64,000 bases of DNA from Gammaproteobacteria bacterium (GTDB lineage: Bacteria; Pseudomonadota; Gammaproteobacteria; Acidiferrobacterales; SZUA-150): contig JAOUOD010000007.1 in assembly GCA_029880545.1 (NCBI GenBank), positions 5,001-69,000 on the forward strand, read 5' to 3'. Positions 56,739-64,000 of this stretch are shown piece by piece; positions within the stretch are counted from its first letter, which is position 1, and every line of letters starts with the position of its first letter. Below the pieces are notes generated by a model. It searched no databases and was not told where the DNA came from. It saw nothing but the letters and a program-made list of their open reading frames with translations. Made by a program: the position numbers and the translations under genes.

Positions 56739-57425
56739 ATGAGCATCGCAATTGGAATTGATCCAGCTTCAGGAAAAGAAACATGCATCTGGCATGGGAA
56801 CGATTTTACTTTTGTCAAAGCACAGAGTGTTCGCTCTACGCTTGCAGCCTTGGTCGATGAACATCCAAATTGCGTTATTGCCTGGGATGCCCCGATATCA
56901 TTCGGGCGAAATTCATTTTCTGATCGCCAGGTAGATAAAGTCACTAGGGACTGGGTAAAAGAAAAAGTGGCACAAGGCAGGTTAGAGAAAAGCGCTGTTA
57001 ATGCGTTGCCATTTTCGGGGCTATCACATTGGGTGATTTCCTGCGAAGCTCTTGGAAGTCCATTTGGCGAAAAACTCAATGGCCTTGTCTTATACCCAAG
57101 AAAGAAATTTAACGGCGAAAATGGAAGGCATCTGATCGAGGTTCATCCCGCAGTATCAATGGCCTGCTTATGGTTGGATAATGATGTTGAAGAAACTTTC
57201 CCGATCTATAAAAAGTCCAAAGAATCACGCAAAGTGATCGTGGATGGACTTTCCTTCCCGGAGGTATGCATAGAAAGCGATGACATACTTGATTCATATG
57301 TTGCCTATCTTATGGCGGAATCATTTGTGAATGGAAGCTCCATATCGGTTTGCGAGCCAGCGGAAGGAAGTTATGTGCTTCCAAAGGGGGCTGCTCTAGA
57401 TGAGCTCAACAACAGAATAGGCTAA
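56739..57425 (+). CDS. DUF429 family protein, predicted RNase H-fold nuclease
   Basis: 228 aa from the ATG giving MSIAIGIDPASGKETCIW; a GTG 18 nt upstream lies in the attC-like site and is less likely. Acidic residues of the DUF429 fold are visible: GIDPASG (D8), VIAWDAPISF, HLIEVHPAVSMACLW and the late DSYVAYLMAE with EGSYVLPKG. The family is predicted to hold an RNase H-like catalytic core but its substrate is unknown. The TAA stop lies within the GGCTAAC box of the next attC-like site, typical of cassette genes. AT-rich like its neighbour. Confidence 0.75.
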   Translation: MSIAIGIDPASGKETCIWHGNDFTFVKAQSVRSTLAALVDEHPNCVIAWDAPISFGRNSFSDRQVDKVTRDWVKEKVAQGRLEKSAVNALPFSGLSHWVISCEALGSPFGEKLNGLVLYPRKKFNGENGRHLIEVHPAVSMACLWLDNDVEETFPIYKKSKESRKVIVDGLSFPEVCIESDDILDSYVAYLMAESFVNGSSISVCEPAEGSYVLPKGAALDELNNRIG

Positions 57426-57458
57426 CAAGGCAATGAAGTCGCCTTTCATGCGTTATCG
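57420..57458 (+). other. attC-like recombination site 2
   Basis: GGCTAACAAG, then GC-(A bulge)-ATGAA (57430-57437), loop GTCGCCT, TTCATGC (57445-57451) and GTTATCG. TAAC and GTTA pair at the ends, and one base is extrahelical in a seven-pair stem. At 39 nt it is short for an attC. It contains the stop codon of the DUF429 gene. Confidence 0.65.
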
Positions 57459-57742
57459 GGGGCAGACCACGGTTTCCGATTACTAGTCATCTAAGTTGTG
57501 GTCTGAACCATCCTTAAGAACCCGAATTTTGTGTCGATCCGAACGAGAGCGAAGATCGGCAATGGCGCGATGTGTCTAGCGTAGTGGGTTCCGTTGCCGC
57601 GCTTTCTGCGCGGAATTCCAGGTAAAGTATACCTATTTCAAACCAGTCTTTGTTTAAACAGCTATACTGCCCCCAAATTCTTTCACCCTAAATCTGCGGC
57701 ACGAACAAATACCCTCTCTGCCCCAGCACTGGGCAAGACACA
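57459..57742. other. Intergenic stretch after the cassette pair
   Basis: No gene is evident. CAGACCAC (57463-57470) pairs with GTGGTCTG (57498-57505), and CCGCGC (57597-57602) with GCGCGG (57608-57613). The first hairpin echoes the GTGGTC found at the decayed end of attC-like site 1. Confidence 0.5.
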
Positions 57743-57909
57743 ATCATCCCGAAAGCAGATCAGCCTGTTTGAGCCCGAGCCGCGTTTTGCGCGGCCGGCG
57801 AGTTCTGATACTGCTTTATCGGGATGATGTGACGAAGGGCAGGGGGTTTTGGGGCGGCGGGGCGTCGTTTTCTTTCGCCTATTTCTTTTGGACGAGCAAA
57901 AGAAATAGG
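57743..57909 (+). repeat. Palindromic element, copy B
   Basis: Inverted relative to copy A. The palindrome (57743-57828) has arms ATCATCCCGA-AAGCAG and CTGCTTTATCGGGATGAT around a centre with TGTTTGAGCCCGAG and GGCCGGCGAGTTCTGA. It is followed by GGGGCGTCGTTTTCTTTCG and a 13-bp hairpin (57878-57909; arm CCTATTTCTTTTG, loop GACGAG). Two base pairs of the hairpin differ from copy A on both arms, keeping the pairing. It lies at the 3' side of the HIT gene. Confidence 0.8.
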
Positions 57910-57964
57910 CTCGTCGTTTGGGGGCGAAACCCCATTAATGCGCTGCGAAGCAGCACGCTAAAAC

Positions 57965-58309
57965 TCACCCCGGCGGCCAACTAAAGTTCCGCCCACCCAG
58001 CAGGTGCAGGTGGATATGGAATACGGTCTGGCCGGCGGCGGCGTTGCAGTTCATGGTGGTGCGAAAACCGGCTTCGGCGAAGCCCTGGTCCGCGGCGATG
58101 CGGCTGGCGGTGAGGTAGAGCTTGCCCATGAGTTCGGCGTGTTCGGGCTGCAGGTCGTTGAGGGTGGCGATGTGCTGTTTCGGGATCACCAGGATATGTG
58201 TTGGTGCCTGCGGATTGATGTCCCGGAATGCCAGGACGTCGTCGTCCTGGTAGACAATGTCGGGCGTGATCTCACCGCTGACGAATTTGCAGAACAGGCA
58301 GTCGCTCAT
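57965..58309 (-). CDS. HIT-family hydrolase, HinT-like
   Basis: 114 aa. CLFCKFVSGEI start, then FRDINPQAPTHILVIPKQHI and the histidine triad HIHLHLL near the C-terminus. Such proteins hydrolyse adenosine phosphoramidates and bind purine nucleotides. The C-terminus is GGRNFSWPPG, as usual. It is divergent from the ABC transporter genes, with about 65 nt between. Confidence 0.93.
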   Translation of the reverse strand: MSDCLFCKFVSGEITPDIVYQDDDVLAFRDINPQAPTHILVIPKQHIATLNDLQPEHAELMGKLYLTASRIAADQGFAEAGFRTTMNCNAAAGQTVFHIHLHLLGGRNFSWPPG

Positions 58310-58374
58310 GATTGTCCTCCGTAGTTTTTTTCTACTCTACCATAGGGTCTGCGTAAGGGTTACTCTTCGCACCC

Positions 58375-58977
58375 ATGAGCCTGTTCCAGATACATTCCCT
58401 GTCCCGGCCCGGTTTGCAACCGGTGACGCTGTCGCTGGCGGCGGGCGAGTGCCTGGGTATTTCCGGTCCATCCGGGGCGGGCAAGAGCCTGTTGCTGCGC
58501 AGCCTGGCAGATCTCGATCCGCACCAGGGGTCGATGCTGCTGGATGGTTCGGACAGCCAGTCGCTGTCGCCGTGCCAGTGGCGCCGCCAGGTGATGTTGT
58601 TGCCGGCGGAAAGCCAGTGGTGGCTGGAGCGCATGGGCGATCATTTCGCCGGGTTCACGATGGATGCCGGCCTGCTCGACAGTCTTGGTTTGACCGGGGC
58701 GATGCTGGCGCAGCCGGTGGCGCGCTTGTCTACCGGCGAGCGCCAGCGCTTTGCGATTCTGCGATTGCTGTTGCACCGGCCGCGGGTGCTGTTGCTGGAT
58801 GAGCCTACGGCCAGTCTCGATCCGGCCCGGGTCGAGCGTGTCGAAGCATTGCTGACCGGTTATTGCCGTGATCATGGCGCGGCCATGATCTGGGTCGGCC
58901 ATGATCCGCAACAGTTACAGCGCATGGCCTCACAGCAATGTGTAATGCGTGACGGCGTGCTGGAGTGTGACTCATGA
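58375..58977 (+). CDS. fetA: ABC transporter ATP-binding protein, FetA-like
   Basis: 200 aa, short for an ABC ATPase, as in FetA/YbbL. Walker A GPSGAGKS (about 31-38), signature LSTGERQRFAI, Walker B VLLLDEPTASLD and the switch His in WVGHDP are present. It pairs with the membrane protein encoded next, overlapping by 4 nt. FetAB exports iron in E. coli and helps under peroxide stress. Confidence 0.85.
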   Translation: MSLFQIHSLSRPGLQPVTLSLAAGECLGISGPSGAGKSLLLRSLADLDPHQGSMLLDGSDSQSLSPCQWRRQVMLLPAESQWWLERMGDHFAGFTMDAGLLDSLGLTGAMLAQPVARLSTGERQRFAILRLLLHRPRVLLLDEPTASLDPARVERVEALLTGYCRDHGAAMIWVGHDPQQLQRMASQQCVMRDGVLECDS

Positions 58978-59795
58978 GCGGCATCAGCCAGGGCGGCATT
59001 ATTCATCTAACCCACCTGGACCTGGCGCTGGCGTCGGTGCTCATCCTGTTGCTGGCGGCGGTGTCGTGGTTAATGCATCTCGATACCGGCAAGCAGTTGA
59101 TTATTGCCGCCGTGCGCACGGCCTTGCAGTTGACCCTGATTGGCCTGGTACTCAAAAGCCTGTTTGAAAACGCCGAACTGGTCTGGGTGGCGTTGATCGG
59201 CGTGTTCATGTTGCTGGTGGCAGGCCGCGAGGTGATGGCGCGCCAGCACCAGCGCATGATTGGCGGCTGGAGTTACGCGGTCGGCACCGGTTCCATGTTC
59301 GTGTCGACGTTTTGCATAACCATACTCATACTTACCACGGTTATTGGCGTGGATCCCTGGTATACACCGCAGTACGCGATCCCGTTGCTGGGCATGATGC
59401 TGGGCAATACCATGAACGGCATTGCCCTGGGCCTGGACCGGTTGTTGCAAGGCGTGGTGCAACAGCGCGCCATTATTGAAACCCGGTTAATGCTGGGCCA
59501 GTCCGGCTACCAGGCGCTGACCGAGTTGCGTCATGACAGTATTCGTATCGGCATGATTCCCATGATAAATGCCATGGCCGCGGCCGGGCTGGTGAGTCTG
59601 CCCGGCATGATGACCGGCCAGATCCTGTCGGGCACGGCGCCGGTTGAGGCGGTGAAATATCAAATCCTGATCATGTTCATGATTACCGCCGGCACCGGCT
59701 TTGGCACGCTGGCGGCGGTGTGGCTGGCTGGTCGCCGGTTATTCGATGATCGCGAGCGCCTGCGCCTGGACCGGTTACAGTCGAGGAAGAAGTAG
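58974..59795 (+). CDS. fetB: ABC transporter permease, FetB/YbbM family
   Basis: 273 aa with about seven membrane spans. [37 protein letters not shown] and [20 protein letters not shown] are the blocks of the UPF0014/FetB family. Forms an iron exporter with FetA by inference from E. coli. Its TAG stop shares a base with the GTG start of the oxoprolinase gene, so all three genes are coupled. Confidence 0.88.
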   Translation: MSGISQGGIIHLTHLDLALASVLILLLAAVSWLMHLDTGKQLIIAAVRTALQLTLIGLVLKSLFENAELVWVALIGVFMLLVAGREVMARQHQRMIGGWSYAVGTGSMFVSTFCITILILTTVIGVDPWYTPQYAIPLLGMMLGNTMNGIALGLDRLLQGVVQQRAIIETRLMLGQSGYQALTELRHDSIRIGMIPMINAMAAAGLVSLPGMMTGQILSGTAPVEAVKYQILIMFMITAGTGFGTLAAVWLAGRRLFDDRERLRLDRLQSRKK

Positions 59796-62700
59796 TGGCG
59801 GCCTGGCAGTTCTGGGTTGATCGTGGTGGCACCTTTACCGATGTCATCGCGCGCAAGCCGGACGGCTCACTGGCTACAAAAAAACTGCTATCGGAAAATC
59901 CTGAACGCTATACCGACGCCGCGGTGCAGGGCATACAAGAGTTTCTTGCCGAGGCCGGCGAGCATCCCGGCAGTGCCAGCATCGAGGTAGTCAGGATGGG
60001 CACCACGGTTGCCACCAATGCCTTGCTGGAGCGACGCGGCGAACCGCTGGTGCTTATGACCACGCGCGGCTTTGCCGATGCCTTGCGCATCGGCTATCAG
60101 AATCGTCCGCGCATTTTTGATCGCTATGTTGACATGGCTCCTCCCTTGTACGACCAGGTCATTGAAGCGGATGAACGTATCGGTGCACACGGTGATATTG
60201 TTCGGGCACTGAATGAAGATGCGGCACGAGCATCCCTGCAGGCGGCCTATGACCAGGGTTATCGTGCCGTGGCCATCGTGCTGATGCATGGCTACCGTTT
60301 TCCGCAACACGAACAACAGCTGGCGCGACTGGCGGCTGATATCGGCTATATCCAGGTCTCCGTGTCGCACGAAGTCAGCCCGTTGATCAAGTATGTCATG
60401 CGTGGCGATACCACGGTGGTGGATGCCTATCTTTCGCCAATACTGCGTCGTTATGTCAGGCAGGTTGCCGGGCAACTGGGTGATACACGACTCATGTTCA
60501 TGCAAAGCAATGGCGCGTTGACCTCGGCCGATCATTTTCGTGGCAAGGACAGTATTGTCTCCGGCCCGGCCGGTGGCGTGGTTGGTGCGGCTCGCGTGGC
60601 CACGCAGGCAGGTTTCGACCGTATTATTGGTTTTGACATGGGCGGCACGTCTACCGATGTATGTCATTACGACGGTCGTTTCGAGCGCGTGTTTGAAACC
60701 GAGGTGGCCGGCGCGCGCATGGCCGTACCGATGATGCATATTCATACGGTTGCCGCCGGTGGCGGATCCGTCCTGCATTTTGATGGCCAGCGTTACCGGG
60801 TGGGACCGGATTCCGCCGGTGCCGATCCGGGGCCGGCGTGTTATCGCCGTGGTGGACCGCTGGCGGTTACCGATTGCAATGTCATGCTGGGCAAGTTGCA
60901 GGCGCAGTACTTTCCTGCCGTGTTCGGGCCCGATGGCAATGCACCACTGGATGCCGATGCCAGTCGACAGGGATTTGCCCGGCTGGCGGACGACGTCAGT
61001 AATGCCGGCGGTCACGCGGTGACGGCCGAGCAAGTGGCGCTGGGTTTTCTTGAGATCGCCGTGGAGAATATGGCCAATGCTGTGCGCAAGATTTCCGTGC
61101 AGCGAGGCTACGATGTTACCCGTTACAGCCTGTGTTGTTTTGGCGGTGCCGGTGCCCAGCATGCCTGCATGGTTGCCGATGCCTTGCACATGAAGCGGGT
61201 GCTCATTAGTCCATACGCGGGCGTGTTATCTGCCCTGGGCATGGGCCTGGCCGAAGCCGGTGTGTTGCAACAACTGGCAGTCGACACGCCGCTGGCTGAT
61301 ATTACCGATACCCTGCTGGATCAGTGGCAGCAACAATTGCTTCAACAGGCAACCGAAGAGCTGGACGGCCAGCGTGTTGACCGGGGTGTTGATCAGGCAC
61401 GGGTGCGCAGTCGATGCCGAGTCCATGTTGCCTATGCCGGAAGTGATACCAGTCTCGACGTGGCGTTCGGCACTGCTGAACAGCTACGCGAGCAATTCGA
61501 TATCGAGCATCGGCGCCAGTTCGGGTTTGTTTATGATGATCGACCGTTGCAGGTCCGATCCATGTTGCTGGAGCTGACTGAAACCGGTCATTGGCAGCAG
61601 CCAGAACTGGTGCAGTCCGGGTCAACCGTCGTAGAAGCCATTGATGAAGTCGATATCTATACGGTCAACGCCGGCAACAATGGCGCCGAGCGTTTTCGTA
61701 CGCCGGTGTATCGTCGCGAACAGCTCATTGCGGGATCATGTATTGCCGGGCCGGCGTTGCTGATTGAGGCCAACAGCACCATCATGATCGAACCGGGCTG
61801 GCAGGGCAGTTGCGATCCATTCGGCAACCTGGTGCTGGAGCGCATTGTCGAGTTGGCCGATTCTGTCAGTGTGACCACGAAGGTGAACCCGGTCATGCTG
61901 GAAATCTTCAATAACATGTTCATGTCCGTGGCCGAGCAAATGGGTGAAGTGCTGGCACGCACCAGCCACTCGGTGAACATGAAAGAGCGACTGGATTTTT
62001 CCTGCGCCATTTTTGATGCCCGGGCACAACTGGTAGCCAACGCGCCGCATGTGCCGGTGCACCTGGGTTCCATGGGCGCCAGCGTCGAGCATGTGCTGCG
62101 CCAGTGTGCTGACAGCATGCGACCGGGTGATGCCTATGCGCTCAATGACCCTTATCACGGCGGCACGCACTTGCCGGATGTCACCGTGGTGACGCCGGTG
62201 TTTGATGCTGCCAGTGAGCAATTATTGTTTTTTGTTGCCAGCCGTGGTCATCACGCCGACATTGGCGGTATTACGCCCGGGTCGATGCCGCCGAACTCAC
62301 GTTGCATCGATGAAGAAGGTGTCATGCTGGATTGCCTGGCGATCATGCGGGCGGGCAAGTTTGACGAATCGATGTTACGCGAACAGCTCGAATCCGGCAC
62401 TTACCCGGTGCGCAATGTCGAGCAGAACCTGGCCGATTTACGGGCGCAGCTTGGCGCCAACAACCAGGGCGTCAATGCCTTGCTGGGCATGGTGCAACAC
62501 TTCGGCCTGGACGTGGTGCAGGCCTATATGCAGCATGTGCAGGACAATGCCGAGCAGGCGGTGCGTGATGTAATTGGCGTGCTGCAGGACGGCAGTTTTG
62601 CCGTAGCCATGGATGACGGTGCCGGGATTCATGTTGCCATTACCATCGACCATGATCAGCGCAGGGCGTGCATTGATTTCAGCGGCACCTCGGCGCAGCT

Positions 62701-63415
62701 GCCTAACAACTTTAATGCGCCTGCCTCCATATGCCATGCCGCCGTATTGTACGTGTTCCGGTCGCTGGTAGACCAGGATATCCCATTGAACGCCGGTTGC
62801 CTGAAGCCGCTGGATATCGTGATCCCTGAAGGTTGCCTGCTGAACCCGAAACCGCCGGCGGCGGTGGTGGCGGGCAACGTGGAAACATCGCAGCTGGTTG
62901 TCGACGTGTTGTACGGTGCACTGGGCAAGCTGGCGGGCAGCCAGGGTACGATGAATAATGTCACCTTTGGTAATAACCGGTACCAGTACTACGAGACCCT
63001 CGCCGGTGGCATGGGTGCCGGTCCCGAGGGGCATGGTGCCGGACCGATCCAGACGCATATGACCAATTCACGGCTGACTGATCCGGAGGTGCTGGAATGG
63101 CGCTACCCGGTGCGCTTGCAGCAGTTCCGGGTGCGACCGGGTTCCGGGGGCCAGGGTCGATGGCGTGGTGGCGATGGTGCTATCAGGGAAATCTGTTTCC
63201 TGCAGCCCATGACTGCCGCAATTGTCTCGGGAAGGCGAAAAACTGCCGCCCATGGGTTAGGCGGGGGAGAGGCCGGTTTACCCGGTAGTAACGCTGTGAT
63301 TCGCTCTGATGGACAAAAAACGGTGCTTTCAGGCCGTGACCAGGTTGAGATGCAGGCTGGAGACTGCCTGGTAATTGAAACCCCGGGCGGTGGCGGTTAT
63401 GGTGAAACACGATAA
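59795..63415 (+). CDS. 5-oxoprolinase/hydantoinase, fused A and B halves
   Basis: 1206 aa from GTG. The N-terminal half is HyuA-like: [43 protein letters not shown]. The second half, from about [20 protein letters not shown] (near residue 695), is HyuB-like and ends with GGGGYGETR. Fused proteins of this length are ATP-dependent 5-oxoprolinases, which open pyroglutamate to glutamate, or related hydantoinases and acetone carboxylase-like enzymes. Coupling to fetAB is unexplained. Confidence 0.87.
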   Translation: MAAWQFWVDRGGTFTDVIARKPDGSLATKKLLSENPERYTDAAVQGIQEFLAEAGEHPGSASIEVVRMGTTVATNALLERRGEPLVLMTTRGFADALRIGYQNRPRIFDRYVDMAPPLYDQVIEADERIGAHGDIVRALNEDAARASLQAAYDQGYRAVAIVLMHGYRFPQHEQQLARLAADIGYIQVSVSHEVSPLIKYVMRGDTTVVDAYLSPILRRYVRQVAGQLGDTRLMFMQSNGALTSADHFRGKDSIVSGPAGGVVGAARVATQAGFDRIIGFDMGGTSTDVCHYDGRFERVFETEVAGARMAVPMMHIHTVAAGGGSVLHFDGQRYRVGPDSAGADPGPACYRRGGPLAVTDCNVMLGKLQAQYFPAVFGPDGNAPLDADASRQGFARLADDVSNAGGHAVTAEQVALGFLEIAVENMANAVRKISVQRGYDVTRYSLCCFGGAGAQHACMVADALHMKRVLISPYAGVLSALGMGLAEAGVLQQLAVDTPLADITDTLLDQWQQQLLQQATEELDGQRVDRGVDQARVRSRCRVHVAYAGSDTSLDVAFGTAEQLREQFDIEHRRQFGFVYDDRPLQVRSMLLELTETGHWQQPELVQSGSTVVEAIDEVDIYTVNAGNNGAERFRTPVYRREQLIAGSCIAGPALLIEANSTIMIEPGWQGSCDPFGNLVLERIVELADSVSVTTKVNPVMLEIFNNMFMSVAEQMGEVLARTSHSVNMKERLDFSCAIFDARAQLVANAPHVPVHLGSMGASVEHVLRQCADSMRPGDAYALNDPYHGGTHLPDVTVVTPVFDAASEQLLFFVASRGHHADIGGITPGSMPPNSRCIDEEGVMLDCLAIMRAGKFDESMLREQLESGTYPVRNVEQNLADLRAQLGANNQGVNALLGMVQHFGLDVVQAYMQHVQDNAEQAVRDVIGVLQDGSFAVAMDDGAGIHVAITIDHDQRRACIDFSGTSAQLPNNFNAPASICHAAVLYVFRSLVDQDIPLNAGCLKPLDIVIPEGCLLNPKPPAAVVAGNVETSQLVVDVLYGALGKLAGSQGTMNNVTFGNNRYQYYETLAGGMGAGPEGHGAGPIQTHMTNSRLTDPEVLEWRYPVRLQQFRVRPGSGGQGRWRGGDGAIREICFLQPMTAAIVSGRRKTAAHGLGGGEAGLPGSNAVIRSDGQKTVLSGRDQVEMQAGDCLVIETPGGGGYGETR

Positions 63416-63461
63416 GGCGCGGAACCGTCGAAAACGGAACAAAATCCGGTTTTGTGCGTCC

Positions 63462-63476
63462 TGATAATGATAATCA
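63462..63476 (+). promoter_or_regulatory. Fur box
   Basis: TGATAATGATAATCA matches the 7-1-7 Fur model TGATAATnATTATCA at all but one position. A second palindrome, GAATGATCATTC (63480-63491), follows at once. The site lies 25 nt before the next start codon, a repressing position. Confidence 0.8.
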
Positions 63477-63500
63477 CAAGAATGATCATTCTGAATAGCC

Positions 63501-64000
63501 ATGAGCGCACGTGACTTTATAGCGATAACCGGATTACTGATGACCGTCACCACGGCCACCGTGGCCGACAGCAGCTCTGCCGTGACATCCAGCAAGGGCC
63601 ACGTTGCCGTGTGGAACGGTTTTGTGGACGATGTCCTGGCCCTGCACAAAAAACAGCTAACGCGATACAAGGTCACCACCAGCCGGAAACCGGGTGGCTA
63701 TTTCAATGATCCCGAATTCTATATCGAGGAACGCTTTACTGATTCCGCCACCGGGAACGTGTTGTCGGTGATTCAATGGGAGAAAGCCCACCCCGATCGT
63801 GTTCACTCCATTGATGTCTATGTTCGCGATGACAAGGGCAGGGTAATTCGGGATTATTCAGCGCTGTACCTGACCTTCAGCCGCAACGCGCCGCAGCAGA
63901 CCTTGATCAATCTTCATGCCCATAACGGCAAACTCCACGGCTGGCGCCAGTTTGACGCCTCGGATGAGCGCATCCAGGAACAATGCAAAGGCGAGCTCAA
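63501..64000 (+). CDS. Exported protein of unknown function, cut by the window end
   Basis: 166 codons are visible and the frame is open at the end of the window. ATG is followed by a hydrophobic export signal (FIAITGLLMTVTTATVADSS). The mature part is hydrophilic, with LALHKKQLTRYKVTT and FYIEERFTDSATGNVL; no family is recognised. The Fur box just upstream points to iron-controlled expression, and the iron exporter genes lie about 4 kb upstream. Confidence 0.75.
   Translation, partial: MSARDFIAITGLLMTVTTATVADSSSAVTSSKGHVAVWNGFVDDVLALHKKQLTRYKVTTSRKPGGYFNDPEFYIEERFTDSATGNVLSVIQWEKAHPDRVHSIDVYVRDDKGRVIRDYSALYLTFSRNAPQQTLINLHAHNGKLHGWRQFDASDERIQEQCKGEL

Noticed and set aside
55319-57909. CRISPR or composite transposon reading of the repeats
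   Set aside because: Only two inverted copies, no regular spacing, no cas genes and no transposase.
57594-57984. Short forward frames near palindromic copy B
   Set aside because: They overlap structured repeat DNA and have no recognisable start signals or domains.
59888-61189. 433-aa antisense frame in the oxoprolinase gene
   Set aside because: The forward gene has clear HyuA motifs across this stretch; the antisense frame shows none.

Overview
The window is a chromosomal segment of a gammaproteobacterium. The order birA-coaX-SPOR protein-tRNAs-tuf-tRNA(Trp)-secE-nusG-rplKAJL-rpoBC-rpsLG-fusA-tuf-S10/spc/alpha ribosomal clusters-rplQ, and further on uvrA-MFS-ssb, is the arrangement known from Pseudomonas and relatives. 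The coding style also fits Proteobacteria (short gaps, ATGA overlaps, GTG starts). I do not assign a genus. There are no rRNA genes, CRISPR arrays, transposases or integrase genes in the window.

Layout. 1-447: structured non-coding sequence with weak group II intron-like signals. 448-6079: metabolic and regulatory genes (UbiE-like methyltransferase, XanB2/FkbO-type chorismatase, Ca/Na antiporter, EEP hydrolase, NsrR-type regulator, DUF3445 protein). 6303-8727: birA-coaX-SPOR, with 4-nt overlaps at both junctions. 8807-14783: tRNA-Thr(TGT), then aconitase and sulfide:quinone reductase, then tRNA-Tyr/Gly/Thr, tuf and tRNA-Trp. Compared with the E. coli thrU-tyrU-glyT-thrT-tufB cluster, aconitase plus SQR sit between the first and second tRNA. 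14812-26654: secE to rpoC, with an L10 leader. 26670-44896: a near-continuous run from rpsL to rplQ, with the second tuf only 5 nt before rpsJ. The two tuf genes appear identical at nucleotide level. 44997-50092: SAM hydroxide adenosyltransferase, then a TonB receptor, a periplasmic binding protein and a CHASE/HAMP/PAS sensor without an output domain. 50120-55137: uvrA, a YajR-like MFS transporter and ssb. 55200-57915: an AT-richer accessory island. 57965-64000: HIT protein, FetAB-like ABC exporter, a fused 5-oxoprolinase/hydantoinase, and a Fur-box-preceded exported protein cut by the window end.

The most unusual part is the 55.2-57.9 kb island. It carries a PIN-like nuclease candidate and a DUF429 (RNase H-fold) protein. 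Each ends inside an attC-like hairpin (TAAC-AAG start, stem with one bulged base, stop codon in or just after the site), and the first gene begins 13 nt after a GTTAGCC core. This looks like two integron gene cassettes without an integrase (a CALIN). The pair is bracketed by two inverted copies of a palindromic element. The copies share a 13-bp hairpin whose sequence differences are compensatory, and a conserved centre flanked by arms that differ between copies yet stay self-complementary.

How the genes work together: most of the window is the transcription and translation machinery (RNA polymerase alpha, beta, beta', EF-Tu, EF-G, about 30 ribosomal proteins, SecE/SecY, NusG, four amino acid specificities of tRNA), with the usual autoregulatory leaders and attenuator-like hairpins. 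The flanks add cofactor supply (BirA, CoaX, possible 4-hydroxybenzoate supply to quinones), sulfide oxidation into the quinone pool, the TCA cycle, iron handling (FetAB, Fur box), DNA repair (UvrA, SSB) and nitric-oxide sensing (NsrR).
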